Assembly: GCF_000732925.1 (NCBI RefSeq)
Contig: NZ_CP008953.1
Span: 4,216,001 to 4,280,000, forward strand
Origin: Amycolatopsis japonica
GTDB taxonomy: Bacteria > Actinomycetota > Actinomycetes > Mycobacteriales > Pseudonocardiaceae
DNA length: 64,000 nucleotides
Direction: 5' to 3'
Shown: one piece after another, positions 50,831 to 59,855 of the stretch
Layout: every line of letters begins with the position of its first letter
Numbering within the stretch: the stretch's first letter is position 1
The notes under the pieces: generated by a model
Told to the model about the DNA's origin: nothing
Seen by the model: only the letters and a program-made list of their open reading frames with translations
Databases searched by the model: none
Position numbers and translations under genes: made by a program

Positions 50831-51655
50831 TCAGCCCTTGCCGGAACGACGGTGGACCCGCGGCGACACGGTCCCGTCCGCCAGACGGCGCGCCGTCAGC
50901 AGGAACGCGGTGTGCGCGACCATCCGGTGGTCCGGCCGCACCGCGAGACTCACGACGTGCCACGGCCGCATGAGGGTCTCCCATGACTCCGGCTCGGTCC
51001 AGCACTGCTGATCCCGCAGGGCTTCCGTGATCCGCGAAAGCTGTGTGACCGTCGCCACATAGACCGTGAGCACGCCACCGGGCACCAGATGCGCGGCGAC
51101 CGTCTCCAGCTGGTCCCAAGGCGCGAGCATGTCGAGGACGACGCGGTCGACCTCGCCGGTGTGCGTCGAAAGGTCCGCGACCGTCAGCGACCAGTTGTCC
51201 GGCTTGTGGCCGAAGAACTTCTCCACGTTCCGCTCGGCGTGTTCGGCGTGGTCGTCCCGGATCTCGTAGGACTGCACAGTGCCTTCCGAACCGACCGCAC
51301 GCAGCAGCGAGCAGGTCAGCGCGCCGGAACCGGCACCGGCTTCGAGCACCCGCGCCCCCGGGAAGATGTCGCCCCACATCACGATCTGCGCGGCGTCCTT
51401 CGGGTAGATCACCTGCGCGCCACGCGGCATCGACAACACGTAGTCGGGCAGCAACGGGCGCAGCGCCAGATAGTGGCTGCCGCCGGCCGAAGTGACGACC
51501 GAACCCTCCTGCGCACCGATCACGTCGTCGTGCGCCAGCGCGCCGCGGTGGGTGTGATACTGCTGTCCCTCGGCGAGCACCATGGTGTAGTGCCGCCCTT
51601 TGGAGTCGGTCAGCTGAACCCGGTCACCAACACGAAACGGCCCACGGACCGACAC
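50831..51655 (-). CDS. trmI: tRNA (adenine-N1)-methyltransferase TrmI
   Basis: A 274-residue enzyme: the N-terminal RNA-binding barrel (RVQLTDSKGRHYTMVLAEG) and a Rossmann methyltransferase with VLEAGAGSGALTCSLLRAVG as the S-adenosylmethionine loop. It makes m1A58 in the T loop of tRNAs. GTG 51655 has GGAGG 5 nt upstream. Position between arc and the RecB-like gene follows Rv2118c. Confidence 0.93.
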   Translation of the reverse strand: MSVRGPFRVGDRVQLTDSKGRHYTMVLAEGQQYHTHRGALAHDDVIGAQEGSVVTSAGGSHYLALRPLLPDYVLSMPRGAQVIYPKDAAQIVMWGDIFPGARVLEAGAGSGALTCSLLRAVGSEGTVQSYEIRDDHAEHAERNVEKFFGHKPDNWSLTVADLSTHTGEVDRVVLDMLAPWDQLETVAAHLVPGGVLTVYVATVTQLSRITEALRDQQCWTEPESWETLMRPWHVVSLAVRPDHRMVAHTAFLLTARRLADGTVSPRVHRRSGKG

Positions 51656-51713
51656 TGAACCTCCATACCCGCTAACTGATCGACGACCGATCCTCGCAGG
51701 TGGCCTCGCCGCG

Positions 51714-52865
51714 CTACGCCGGGGGTCGGCTCCGGGTCATCGCGGCGCGCAGGTCTTCCCGCCGGAGTACCCCCGCGGGCCTGCCTTCGTCGTCCACGAC
51801 GAGGAACTGCCACGCGGCGGTTTCCCTGACCCGCTCGGCGATCTCCTCCCCCGACTCCGAGGAGAGCAGCACGGTGTCTGCGCGGATCGGCTCCGCGGCC
51901 ATCTCCGCGGGCGCGTGCGGTGACGTCCCGGCCAGTTGCGCGGCGGCCGTCTCGTCGAGCAGCCCGGCGGCGACGCCGTCGGCGCGCACCAGGACCACCC
52001 CACGGCCCGCCGAAGCGGCCAGCGCGTCCGAGACGGGGCTTTCCGCGGGAAGCTGGAGAACGGGCCGGATGAGTTCGCTCAGCCGTACGCCTTCCGGCCA
52101 GCCTCGGCGTGTTTCGGCGGCGAGTTCGCTTCGCGCGCCGAGGACCACGAACCACGCCGTCACGACGCAGACACCGAGGCGGAGCCAACGGTCCTCGCTG
52201 CCCGCCGCCAACCCCCACAGCGCCCAGACGACCAGTCCCGCCGCGACGACACCGCCGCCGACGACCGCCGCGCGCGTGCCCTTCTCGCGGCGTCCCGTGA
52301 CGGCCCAGACCCCGGCGCGGACGAGTCGTCCGCCGTCGAGCGGAAGTCCGGGAAGGAGGTTGAAGATCCCGACGGCGAAGTTCGCGACGGCGCATTCGGC
52401 GATGAGCAGCCAGGCGGCGCTTTCCGGCGGGACGGCGAACATCAGCAGCCCGCAGAATCCGCCGAGCAGCAACGAAACGACCGGTCCCGCGGCGGCGACG
52501 AGCCCTTCCTGCCGAGGCTGGCGGGGAGTCCTGGCGACCTCGGAGAGGCCGCCGAGCAGGAACAGTCGCAGGCGCCTGACCGGGATGCCGAGGCGCAGCG
52601 CGACCAGGCAGTGCCCGAGTTCGTGCGCGAGCACCGACAGTCCGAGCAGGACCGCGAACGCGGCGGCCAGCAGCCAGGAGGTCAGCGTGGTGACTCCGGG
52701 CAGGATCCGGCCGACCAGCGGTGTGTAGAGCACCACGATGATCAGGGAGCCGATCCACCACGAAGGGGCCAGCAGCACGGGGATCCCGGAGACCCGGAAC
52801 AGCAGGAGCCCACCCTCTGGTGCCACGCCTCGTCGAGGCGGGCCCTGCTCACCCGTCACCGCCAT
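51714..52865 (-). CDS. Site-2 type M50 metalloprotease with CBS domains
   Basis: A 383-residue membrane protease. Four to six membrane helices; HELGH at residues 81-85 and LPLDGG with Asp177 form the zinc site; the C-terminal part (about 255-375) is a CBS-domain pair that may bind a nucleotide. It cleaves membrane-embedded substrates. ATG 52865 has a TACGCT -10 (minus strand of 52873-52878) 7 nt upstream: leaderless. Divergent from the RecB-like gene. Confidence 0.9.
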   Translation of the reverse strand: MAVTGEQGPPRRGVAPEGGLLLFRVSGIPVLLAPSWWIGSLIIVVLYTPLVGRILPGVTTLTSWLLAAAFAVLLGLSVLAHELGHCLVALRLGIPVRRLRLFLLGGLSEVARTPRQPRQEGLVAAAGPVVSLLLGGFCGLLMFAVPPESAAWLLIAECAVANFAVGIFNLLPGLPLDGGRLVRAGVWAVTGRREKGTRAAVVGGGVVAAGLVVWALWGLAAGSEDRWLRLGVCVVTAWFVVLGARSELAAETRRGWPEGVRLSELIRPVLQLPAESPVSDALAASAGRGVVLVRADGVAAGLLDETAAAQLAGTSPHAPAEMAAEPIRADTVLLSSESGEEIAERVRETAAWQFLVVDDEGRPAGVLRREDLRAAMTRSRPPA

Positions 52866-52993
52866 GTGTCGAAGCGTAGATGCCCAGGTGTGGGGTGCCG
52901 GTAACCCGCCCTTCCCGTCCGGGTGGTGTCGGTCATGCCGCTCCGGTGCGTCGCGGTCCCGGAACTGTCGGTGCCCGGCGATACGCTTCCCCC

Positions 52994-53887
52994 ATGCCCG
53001 ACACCGACACGGTCACCGCCGATCCGCCGCCCGGCGCCGAAGTCCCGCGCCGTCGGCCGGCCCTGTCCCCGTCGCGTGCCAGCGACTTCAAGCAGTGTCC
53101 GCTGCTCTACCGCTTCCGCGCGGTCGACAGACTGCCCGAGATCCCGACGAAGGCCCAGCTGCGCGGCACGCTGGTGCATTCCGTGCTGGAGCGCCTGTTC
53201 TCCCTTCCGCAGGCCGATCGCACCCCTCCGCAGGCCAAGGAGCTGCTCGCGCCGGCGTGGGAGGAGCTGTCCTCGGAACGTCCGGAGTGGATCGACCTGT
53301 TCGATCAGGAGGACCCCGACGCCGTCACCTCATGGCTCTCCTCGGCCGAGCAACTCGTCGACACCTACTTCGGCCTCGAGGATCCGCGTCGCCTGGAGCC
53401 GGAAGCGTGTGAGCTGCACGTCGAGATCGAACTGGGCTCCGGAGTGCTGCTCCGGGGCTACGTCGACCGGCTGGACGTGGCGCCGACCGGCGAGATCCGC
53501 GTCGTCGACTACAAGACCGGTGCCGCGCCCCGCGAGATCGGCGAGGCCAAGGCGATGTTCCAGATGAAGTTCTACGCCGTGGTCCTCTGGCGGCTTCGCG
53601 GTGTCGTGCCGCGCCAGCTGAAACTGATGTACCTCACCGACGGGCAGTCCCTGGCCTACACACCCGACGAGGGCGAGCTGATCCGCTTCGAGCGCACGCT
53701 GGAGGCGATCTGGCAGGCGATCCTCAAAGCGGGCAAGACCGGCGACTTCCGGCCGAACCCGAGCAAACTCTGCGCGTGGTGCGATCACCAGGCCCTCTGC
53801 CCGCAGTACGGCGGCACTCCCCCGCCGTACCCGGGCTGGCCGGAGCCGGATCCCGGCGAGGAGTCCGTATTGGACCGTGCGGATTAG
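52994..53887 (+). CDS. RecB family nuclease (PD-(D/E)XK, Fe-S)
   Basis: A 297-residue nuclease: SASDFKQCPLLYRF-type start (LSPSRASDFKQCPLLYRF), GYVDRLDVAPTGEIRVVDYKTG catalytic core, and the iron-sulfur cysteines CAWCDHQALC near the end together with the first Cys. Such enzymes act on single-stranded DNA ends. ATG 52994 follows TACGCT (52982-52987) by 6 nt: leaderless. Corresponds in position to Rv2119. Confidence 0.87.
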   Translation: MPDTDTVTADPPPGAEVPRRRPALSPSRASDFKQCPLLYRFRAVDRLPEIPTKAQLRGTLVHSVLERLFSLPQADRTPPQAKELLAPAWEELSSERPEWIDLFDQEDPDAVTSWLSSAEQLVDTYFGLEDPRRLEPEACELHVEIELGSGVLLRGYVDRLDVAPTGEIRVVDYKTGAAPREIGEAKAMFQMKFYAVVLWRLRGVVPRQLKLMYLTDGQSLAYTPDEGELIRFERTLEAIWQAILKAGKTGDFRPNPSKLCAWCDHQALCPQYGGTPPPYPGWPEPDPGEESVLDRAD

Positions 53888-53896
53888 GGTGCTTAT

Positions 53897-54682
53897 GTGA
53901 CAGAAGCTTTTTACTTGCCGTCAGGTGACGGCGTCTTCCTCCCGACCCCGCACACCGCCGGCCCGTGGACCCCGGATGCGCAGCACTTCGGGCCGCCTTC
54001 GGCGTTGCTGGTCCGCGCGCTCGAAGAGGTCGAGGCGCCGCACGCGAGCCAGCTGGCACGGGTGACGGTCGAGATCCTCGGGCCCGCGCCGTTGAAGGAG
54101 CTGTCGGTACGGGCCCGGGTGGAACGGCCGGGCCGGTCGGTCGAGTGGCTGACGGCCGAGCTCTCTCACGGCGAGCGGGTCGTCGCCCGCGCCTCGGCGT
54201 GGCGCATCGCGACGTCGGACACCACCGCGGTGGCCACGGCGGATGCTCCCGCGCTGCCGTCGCCGGACGGCCTGCCCGCGTCGAACTGGCCGGAGGGCTG
54301 GCACGGCGGATACCTGGAGGCCGTCGAGTGGCGCAGCGTCAAGGGCGCACTGGACGAACCCGGCCCCGCGACCGTCTGGGGCAGGCAGCGCGTCGCGCTC
54401 GTGGACGGGGAGAAGCCGAGCCCGTTGCAGCGGTTGTTCGTGCTGGCGGATTCCGGCAACGGGATCTCGAACTTCCTGGACCCGCGGGAGTGGTGGTTCA
54501 TCAACTCCGAGCTGACGGTGCACCTCCGCCGCCCGCCCCTCGGCGACTGGATCGGCGTCGACGCGGCCACCCTGGTCGGCCCGAACGGGATCGGCACGGC
54601 GACCACGACGCTGCACGACACGTCGGGGCCGATCGCCTCGGGGGCTCAGGCCTTGCTGGTGCGGCCGCGACAGGCGGGCTGA
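53897..54682 (+). CDS. Acyl-CoA thioesterase family protein
   Basis: A 261-residue double-hotdog protein: GPWTPDAQHFGPPSALLVRA at the N-terminus and SNFLDPREWWFINSELTVHL with DATTLVGPNG-like elements (AATLVGPNGIGTATTTLHD) in the second half. TesB-like enzymes release fatty acids from acyl-CoA. GTG 53897 follows a TAGGGT -10 (53885-53890), which overlaps the upstream stop codon: a leaderless gene with its own promoter inside the previous gene's end. Confidence 0.85.
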   Translation: MTEAFYLPSGDGVFLPTPHTAGPWTPDAQHFGPPSALLVRALEEVEAPHASQLARVTVEILGPAPLKELSVRARVERPGRSVEWLTAELSHGERVVARASAWRIATSDTTAVATADAPALPSPDGLPASNWPEGWHGGYLEAVEWRSVKGALDEPGPATVWGRQRVALVDGEKPSPLQRLFVLADSGNGISNFLDPREWWFINSELTVHLRRPPLGDWIGVDAATLVGPNGIGTATTTLHDTSGPIASGAQALLVRPRQAG

Positions 54683-54749
54683 TAGACGCGCTTTCTCGGC
54701 GGGTTTCCAATAGCCTTCCCGGAACAACAGACACAGGGAGCGCTTCGGC

Positions 54750-55685
54750 ATGCAGATCACCTCGGTGGTCAACCAGAAAGGCGGGGTCGGCAAGACCTCA
54801 CTCAGCGTGGGCGCGGCGGCCGCACTGGCCGAACGCGGCCGCCGGGTGCTGCTGATCGACCTCGACCCACAGGGCCACGCGACCACTGAACTCCTCGGCC
54901 TGGACGAGGTGGCACCGGACATGCCCAGCCTCGCGAAAGCCCTGACCAAGGTGTGGAAGGGCCCGATCGAGGAACTCGTCGTCCGGCATCCGCGCAGCAA
55001 CCTCGGGCGGGGCGGCGCGTTCGACGTCATCCCGACCTCGCCGGGGATGTTCGACCTGATCCGGCGGCTGGACCAGTTCCGGGTGCCCGGCTGGCAGCTG
55101 GCCAGGGTCATCCAGTTCGCCAACTACGACCACATCATCATCGACTGCCCGCCCGCACTCGACGTGCTGACCAACAACGCGCTCGCCGCTTCGCACGGGA
55201 TCCTCGTGCCGGTGCAGCCGGACCGGACGAGCATCCGCGCGCTGCGCCTGCTTTCGGACCAGGTGCGTTACGTCGAACAGACCGTCGGCCGTCCGCCGAT
55301 CGCCTACTACGGCCTCGTGCCAGGGCTGTACCGCCGCCCGATCTCGCACTACGCGGCCGCGGCGTTGCAGGAGCTGTACGCGTTCGGGATCCCGATGCTG
55401 TCGCACGTCCCGCTCGGCGTCGTGATGAACGAAGCCGCCGCGCACGGCGTTCCGGTGACGACGTACGCGCCGGAAACGCTGCAGGCATTGTCGTTCCGGG
55501 AGATCGCGGAGACACTCGACGGCTACCTGCGGAACCATCCGGCCGCGGCGATCGTGCCCGCGGACGAGGAGTTCGTCTTCGAGGATTTCATCACCGAGGT
55601 CTCGGTGACTCGCAGCGCGAAGGACAACGGGGCGCGCAAGAAGCTTTACGACCTGATGCCCAAGAAGCCCAACCGGCCCCGCTAG
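54750..55685 (+). CDS. ParA-like (MinD/ParA) ATPase
   Basis: A 311-residue protein with the deviant Walker A KGGVGKT at residues 10-16, LIDLDPQGHATTE (Walker A') and IIDCPPALDVLTNNAL (Walker B region). Such ATPases position DNA, chromosomes or protein complexes. No parB-like partner gene is adjacent, so this is probably an orphan. It has a basic C-terminus (KKLYDLMPKKPNRPR). The downstream hairpin separates it from hisG. Confidence 0.87.
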   Translation: MQITSVVNQKGGVGKTSLSVGAAAALAERGRRVLLIDLDPQGHATTELLGLDEVAPDMPSLAKALTKVWKGPIEELVVRHPRSNLGRGGAFDVIPTSPGMFDLIRRLDQFRVPGWQLARVIQFANYDHIIIDCPPALDVLTNNALAASHGILVPVQPDRTSIRALRLLSDQVRYVEQTVGRPPIAYYGLVPGLYRRPISHYAAAALQELYAFGIPMLSHVPLGVVMNEAAAHGVPVTTYAPETLQALSFREIAETLDGYLRNHPAAAIVPADEEFVFEDFITEVSVTRSAKDNGARKKLYDLMPKKPNRPR

Positions 55686-55690
55686 CCAAT

Positions 55691-55743
55691 GCCATGAAAG
55701 GTCCTTTCCTTGCAAAATTTGCAAGGAAAGGACCTTTCATGGC
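55691..55743. terminator. 53-bp perfect palindrome between ParA-like gene and hisG
   Basis: GCCATGAAAGGTCCTTTCCT at 55691 is mirrored to 55743; with the AAAATTT centre the whole is palindromic around 55717. It contains the TGAAAGG/CCTTTCA variant ends. It lies 5 nt past one stop and 13 nt before the other (convergent). Confidence 0.92.
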
Positions 55744-55756
55744 GTCTGAAGCGAGG

Positions 55757-56602
55757 TCAGAGGCGGCAGGCCCGGATGTCCGAAGCGAGGACGGCCTTGG
55801 CGCCGGTCTCGGCGAGTTCGTCCATGATCCGGTTGACCTCCTTGCGCGGCACCATCGCCCGCACGGCCACCCAGTCTTCGTGCGCCAGCGGCGCGACGGT
55901 CGGCGACTCGAGTCCCGGCGTGATCGCGATGGCCGCGTCGAGCAGCGACCGCGGGCAGTCGTAGTCCAGCATCATGTAGTGCTGGGCGAAGACGACACCC
56001 TGCAGCCGTGCCTTCAGCTGGTCCTTGGGCCGGGTGTGCTCGGTGCCCGCCCGCTGCAGCAGCACCGCCTCCGATACGCAGATCGGGTCGCCGAAGGCCA
56101 CGAGGTTGTGCTGGCGCAACGAACGTCCCGACTCGACGACGTCCGCGATGGCGTCGGCCACGCCGAGCTGGATTGAGATCTCGACGGCGCCGTCGAGGCG
56201 GATGACCTCCGCCTCGACCCCGTGCTGCTTGAGGTTCTCGCGCACGAGCCGCGGGTACGACGTCGCGAGCCGCTTGCCCTGCAGGTCTTCGGCCCGCCAC
56301 TCCCGGCCCGCTGGCGCGGCGTACCGGAAGGTGGAACCGCCGAAGCCGAGGCCGAGGATCTCCTCGACCGGGGCGCCTGAGTCGAGCGCGAGGTCGCGGC
56401 CGGTGATGCCGAGGTCCAGTTCGCCGGATCCGACGTAGATCGCGATGTCCTTGGGACGCAAGAAGAAGAACTCGACCTCGTTGACCGTGTCGAGGACGGT
56501 CAGGTCGCGGGCCTCATGTCGCTTGCGGTAGCCGGCCTCGCCGAGCATCTCCGTCGCAGCGGCGGCGAGGGCTCCCTTGTTCGGCACGGCGACACGCAGC
56601 AT
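55757..56602 (-). CDS. hisG: ATP phosphoribosyltransferase HisG
   Basis: A 281-residue long-form HisG: MLRVAVPNKGALAAAATEML, IYVGSGELDLGITGRD, the PRPP loop segment GVADAIADVVESGRSL, and an extra C-terminal regulatory (ACT-like) domain for histidine feedback. It joins ATP to PRPP in the first step of histidine synthesis. ATG 56602 lies 32 nt past the hisE stop. Confidence 0.95.
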   Translation of the reverse strand: MLRVAVPNKGALAAAATEMLGEAGYRKRHEARDLTVLDTVNEVEFFFLRPKDIAIYVGSGELDLGITGRDLALDSGAPVEEILGLGFGGSTFRYAAPAGREWRAEDLQGKRLATSYPRLVRENLKQHGVEAEVIRLDGAVEISIQLGVADAIADVVESGRSLRQHNLVAFGDPICVSEAVLLQRAGTEHTRPKDQLKARLQGVVFAQHYMMLDYDCPRSLLDAAIAITPGLESPTVAPLAHEDWVAVRAMVPRKEVNRIMDELAETGAKAVLASDIRACRL

Positions 56603-56634
56603 TGCTTCTCCTTGGTTCTCCGGACGCGAACGCG

Positions 56635-56898
56635 TCACAGGTACCGGTACACGTCCTCTGTCGACAGTCCTCGGCCGAGCATGAGCACCTGTACGCGGTA
56701 CAGCAGCTGTGAAATCTCCTCGGAGAGCCTGTCGTCGGATTCGTGCTCGGCGGCGATCCACACCTCGCCCGCCTCTTCGAGCACCTTCTTGCCTTGCGCG
56801 TGCACTCCCGCGTCCAGCGCGGCGACGGTGCCGGAACCGTCAGGGCGCGTGCGGGCGCGCTCGGCAAGCTCGGCGAACAGCTCATCGAAGGTCTTCAC
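56635..56898 (-). CDS. hisE: Phosphoribosyl-ATP pyrophosphatase HisE
   Basis: An 87-residue all-helical MazG-like enzyme: VKTFDELFAELAERARTRPD, KKVLEEAGEVWIAAEHES and ISQLLYRVQVLML carry the acidic magnesium-binding glutamates. It removes pyrophosphate from phosphoribosyl-ATP, the second step of the pathway. GTG 56898 fits the family start although a good ribosome binding site is not evident; a longer start at 56967 is possible. Confidence 0.93.
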   Translation of the reverse strand: MKTFDELFAELAERARTRPDGSGTVAALDAGVHAQGKKVLEEAGEVWIAAEHESDDRLSEEISQLLYRVQVLMLGRGLSTEDVYRYL

Positions 56899-56970
56899 GG
56901 TCTGGAGATCCTTCCATCCGCGCCCGCGTCGCGCTGCCCCGGGCCGGTGTGTTGCCGCTCGCGTCACACT

Positions 56971-57462
56971 TCAGAACAGCGCGGCGCCGCCCCGTTCGAA
57001 GTCGAGCAGGTGCCGTTTCCGTTCGACACCACCGCCGTAACCGGTGAGATCGCCGTTGGAACCGATCACGCGATGGCAGGGCACGATGATGCTGATGGGG
57101 TTCTTCCCGTTCGCGAGCCCGACCGCGCGCGACGCGGTGGGCCTGCCCAGACGGTCGGCGAGCTGACCATAGGAAACCGTCTCGCCATATGGGATGCCGA
57201 GCAGGCCTTCCCAGACCATCCGCTGGAATTCGGTGCCGCCGAAGCTCAGTGAAAGATCGAATTCCTTCCGCTGTCCGGCGAAGTATTCCTTCAGCTGCTT
57301 CTCGGTGTCGGCGAAGATCGGCGCGCCCGGGTCCGGATGGCCGAAGCTCTCCTCGGCCGGGCGGTGCCGTTGCTGGACCATGTAGACCCCGCAGAGGCTT
57401 TCGCCGTCCGCGACCAGGGTCAGCTTGTCGTACGGGCTGTCGATGACGGTGTGCGTGCGCAT
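56971..57462 (-). CDS. ogt: Methylated-DNA--protein-cysteine methyltransferase
   Basis: A 163-residue suicide DNA-repair enzyme with the active-site motif IVPCHRVIG (the Cys accepts the alkyl group) and the helix-turn-helix YGQLADRLGRPTASRAVG. Removes O6-alkyl groups from guanine. ATG 57462 has GAGGAG upstream and follows the Ada-AlkA stop by 14 nt, giving an alkylation-repair operon. Confidence 0.93.
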   Translation of the reverse strand: MRTHTVIDSPYDKLTLVADGESLCGVYMVQQRHRPAEESFGHPDPGAPIFADTEKQLKEYFAGQRKEFDLSLSFGGTEFQRMVWEGLLGIPYGETVSYGQLADRLGRPTASRAVGLANGKNPISIIVPCHRVIGSNGDLTGYGGGVERKRHLLDFERGGAALF

Positions 57463-57476
57463 GGCGCTCCTCGGGC

Positions 57477-58940
57477 TCAGGCGGCGGGCAGCCGGTTGAT
57501 CGGGTGATCTCCGGTCGCCCAAAGGTGCTGGACGGCGTAGGCGCGCCACGGACGCCAGCGTTCGGCGTGCGCGGCGAAAGCCGCTGGGCCGAGCCCGAAC
57601 CCCTTCGCGGCGACTTTGACGCCGAGGTCGGTCGGCAGGAAGGCGTCGGGGTCGCCGAGCGAGCGCATCGCGATGCTCTCGACGGTCCACGGGCCGAAGC
57701 CGGGCAACGCGTGCAGCCGCTCGCGGGCGAACTGCCAGTCGCTTCCCGCGCCGAGGTCGAGCCCGCCGTCGTTCAGTTCGGCGACGAGGCCGAGCAGGGT
57801 CCGCTTGCGGCTCTGTGGCATGGCGAGGCTTTCCGGGTCGATGTCCGCCAGCGAGGCGGCGTCCGGGAAGACGTGGGTGAGGCCACCGTCCGGATCGTCG
57901 ACGGGCTCACCGTGCGCGAGCACCAGCCGGGCGGCGTGGGTCCGCGCGGCCGCGGTGGACACCTGCTGACCGAGGACGGCACGGACGGCGAACTCGTCAC
58001 CGTCGACCGTCCTCGGCACCCGCCTGCCGGGCGCCGCGGCCACGAGCGGGCCGAGCAGCGGGTCCGCGGCCAGGGCTTCGTCGACCGCGGCCGGGTCGGC
58101 GTCGAGGTCGAGCAGACGGCGGCAACGGCTGATGGCGGTCGAGAGATCCCGCAGATCCGACAACGTGAGCCGGCAGCCGATGTAGCCGTCTTCCGGCTTG
58201 AGCGCGACGACGGCCGCGCCGTGCGGGAGCCGCAGCGTGCGGCGGTACGCGCCGTCGCGCCATTCCTCAACGCCGGGGACACCGGTCGCGACGAGATGCC
58301 CGAAGAGGTTGTCCGGGAACAGCGGCTTCCGGTACGGCAGGCGCAGGTTGAGCGTCCCGGGCGCGGTCGCCGGCGCGGTGCGGACACGGGCGCGCAGTTC
58401 CGTCGGGGACAGGGCGAAGACCTCACGGACGGTGTCGTTGAAGGTCCGGACGCTGCCGAACCCCGCCGCGAGGGCGACGTCGATCATCGACAGGCCGGTC
58501 GTCTCGATCAGCAGCCGCGCCGTCTGCGCCCGTTGCGCACGGGCGAGGCTGAGCGGGCCCGCGCCGAGTTCGGCGCGCACGTGCCGCTCCACCTGCCGGA
58601 CGCTGTAACCGAGCCGGGCGGCCAGCCCGCTCACGCCGTCGGTGTCGACGACGCCGTCGGCGATCAGCCGCATCGCCCTGGCCACCAGGTCCGCGCGCTC
58701 GTTCCACTGCGGCGACCCGGGGCTGGCGTCCGGGCGGCACCGTTTGCAGGCACGGAACCCGGCCTCCTGCGCGGCCGCCGCGCTCGGGTAGAACGTCATG
58801 TTCTCCGGCTTGGGCGGGACGACCGGGCAGCTCGCCCGGCAGTAGATCCGCGTCGTCAGGACGGCGGTGAAGAACCAGCCGTCGAACCGGGCGTCCTTCG
58901 CCTGGACCGCGCGGACGCAGCGTTCGAAATCCTCATGCAC
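57477..58940 (-). CDS. Ada-AlkA fusion: methyl-sensing regulator and 3-methyladenine glycosylase
   Basis: A 487-residue three-part protein. N-terminal Ada zinc domain with the cysteines CRASC and CKRC (methyl acceptor in the first), AraC-type helix-turn-helix (about 85-190), then AlkA-like N-domain and HhH-GPD glycosylase with LPGFGPWTVESIAMR and the catalytic Asp in PTDLGV. It senses methylphosphotriesters, activates genes and excises alkylated bases. Start GTG 58940. Confidence 0.93.
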   Translation of the reverse strand: MHEDFERCVRAVQAKDARFDGWFFTAVLTTRIYCRASCPVVPPKPENMTFYPSAAAAQEAGFRACKRCRPDASPGSPQWNERADLVARAMRLIADGVVDTDGVSGLAARLGYSVRQVERHVRAELGAGPLSLARAQRAQTARLLIETTGLSMIDVALAAGFGSVRTFNDTVREVFALSPTELRARVRTAPATAPGTLNLRLPYRKPLFPDNLFGHLVATGVPGVEEWRDGAYRRTLRLPHGAAVVALKPEDGYIGCRLTLSDLRDLSTAISRCRRLLDLDADPAAVDEALAADPLLGPLVAAAPGRRVPRTVDGDEFAVRAVLGQQVSTAAARTHAARLVLAHGEPVDDPDGGLTHVFPDAASLADIDPESLAMPQSRKRTLLGLVAELNDGGLDLGAGSDWQFARERLHALPGFGPWTVESIAMRSLGDPDAFLPTDLGVKVAAKGFGLGPAAFAAHAERWRPWRAYAVQHLWATGDHPINRLPAA

Positions 58941-58996
58941 CAGGCCAGCATCACCGACCGCACCGGGTGCGGTCTAGCGGAAATGCGACATGGCGG

Positions 58997-59677
58997 TCAG
59001 GGCAGGAGCGCGGTCAGCGCCGGCACGTCGAGCCCGACCAGCGACGAACGGAACACCCGCCGCTCTCCCGGTTCGACGTCGACGTCGTTCGGGATCACCA
59101 CCACCGTGCAGCCCGCGGCGGCCGCGGAAGCCGCGCCGGGCGGTGAATCCTCGATCGCCACGCACCGGGAAGCCGGGACTCCCAGCAACTCCGTGGCCAG
59201 CTGATACGGCCTCGCGTGCGGCTTGTTCAGACCATCGACCTCGTCACCGCAGACCGTGGCGGCGAAGTACTCACGGCCGATGGTGTTGAGCGCGAGTTCG
59301 GTCAGCGACCGTTCGGTGGAGGTGACCAGCGCCATCGGGACACCGTTGGCGCGCAACAGTTCGAGCAGCTCCTGCGCGCCGGGGCGCCACGGGAGGGGGC
59401 CGTCGAAGAGGTTGGCCGTGCGGCGGCGGATCCACTCCCCCATCTCGGCGATCGACTCGGGCGTCACGGGCCTGGCGCACACTTCGAGGAGGAACGCGGC
59501 CGTGTCGTCCATATTGGACCCGACGAGACTCAGGCGCTGTTCCTCGGTCAGGCTGCCGCCGAGGCTTTCGACGGCCTCGTAGAGCGCGACGTCCCACAGC
59601 TTCTCCGAGTCGACCAGCGTGCCGTCCATGTCCCACAGCACGGCGGCGAGTCCGTCCGGTGTGGACGGTTCGGTCAC
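58997..59677 (-). CDS. HAD family phosphatase (beta-phosphoglucomutase-like)
   Basis: A 226-residue HAD protein: WDMDGTLVDSE (catalytic Asp motif), VTSTERSL, NKPHARPYQLA (Lys) and EDSPPGAASAAAAG (Asp). The cap domain is helical (C1). It hydrolyses a small phosphate ester; the substrate is unknown. It reads away from PAC2 and is separated from Ada-AlkA by 56 nt. Confidence 0.87.
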   Translation of the reverse strand: MTEPSTPDGLAAVLWDMDGTLVDSEKLWDVALYEAVESLGGSLTEEQRLSLVGSNMDDTAAFLLEVCARPVTPESIAEMGEWIRRRTANLFDGPLPWRPGAQELLELLRANGVPMALVTSTERSLTELALNTIGREYFAATVCGDEVDGLNKPHARPYQLATELLGVPASRCVAIEDSPPGAASAAAAGCTVVVIPNDVDVEPGERRVFRSSLVGLDVPALTALLP

Positions 59678-59855
59678 GGCTCCCCCTCACGTTCGGTCAG
59701 GCCTTCCGGAGCCCACGGTAGCCGAGACGGATTCACGTCGACGGCCAGGTGGTTGCCCGAAATGTCGCATTGCGTCGGCTCCGCGCGGTTCGCCGCCACG
59801 AAACGCCACCGGACATGCCCAACGGCGCACGGCCCCCTGGTCGTAGGCTGGTCCG

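Noticed and set aside
54750..55685. ParA-like gene as part of a plasmid or chromosome partition locus
   Set aside because: No ParB-like gene or parS-type repeats are adjacent; the surroundings are thioesterase and histidine genes.
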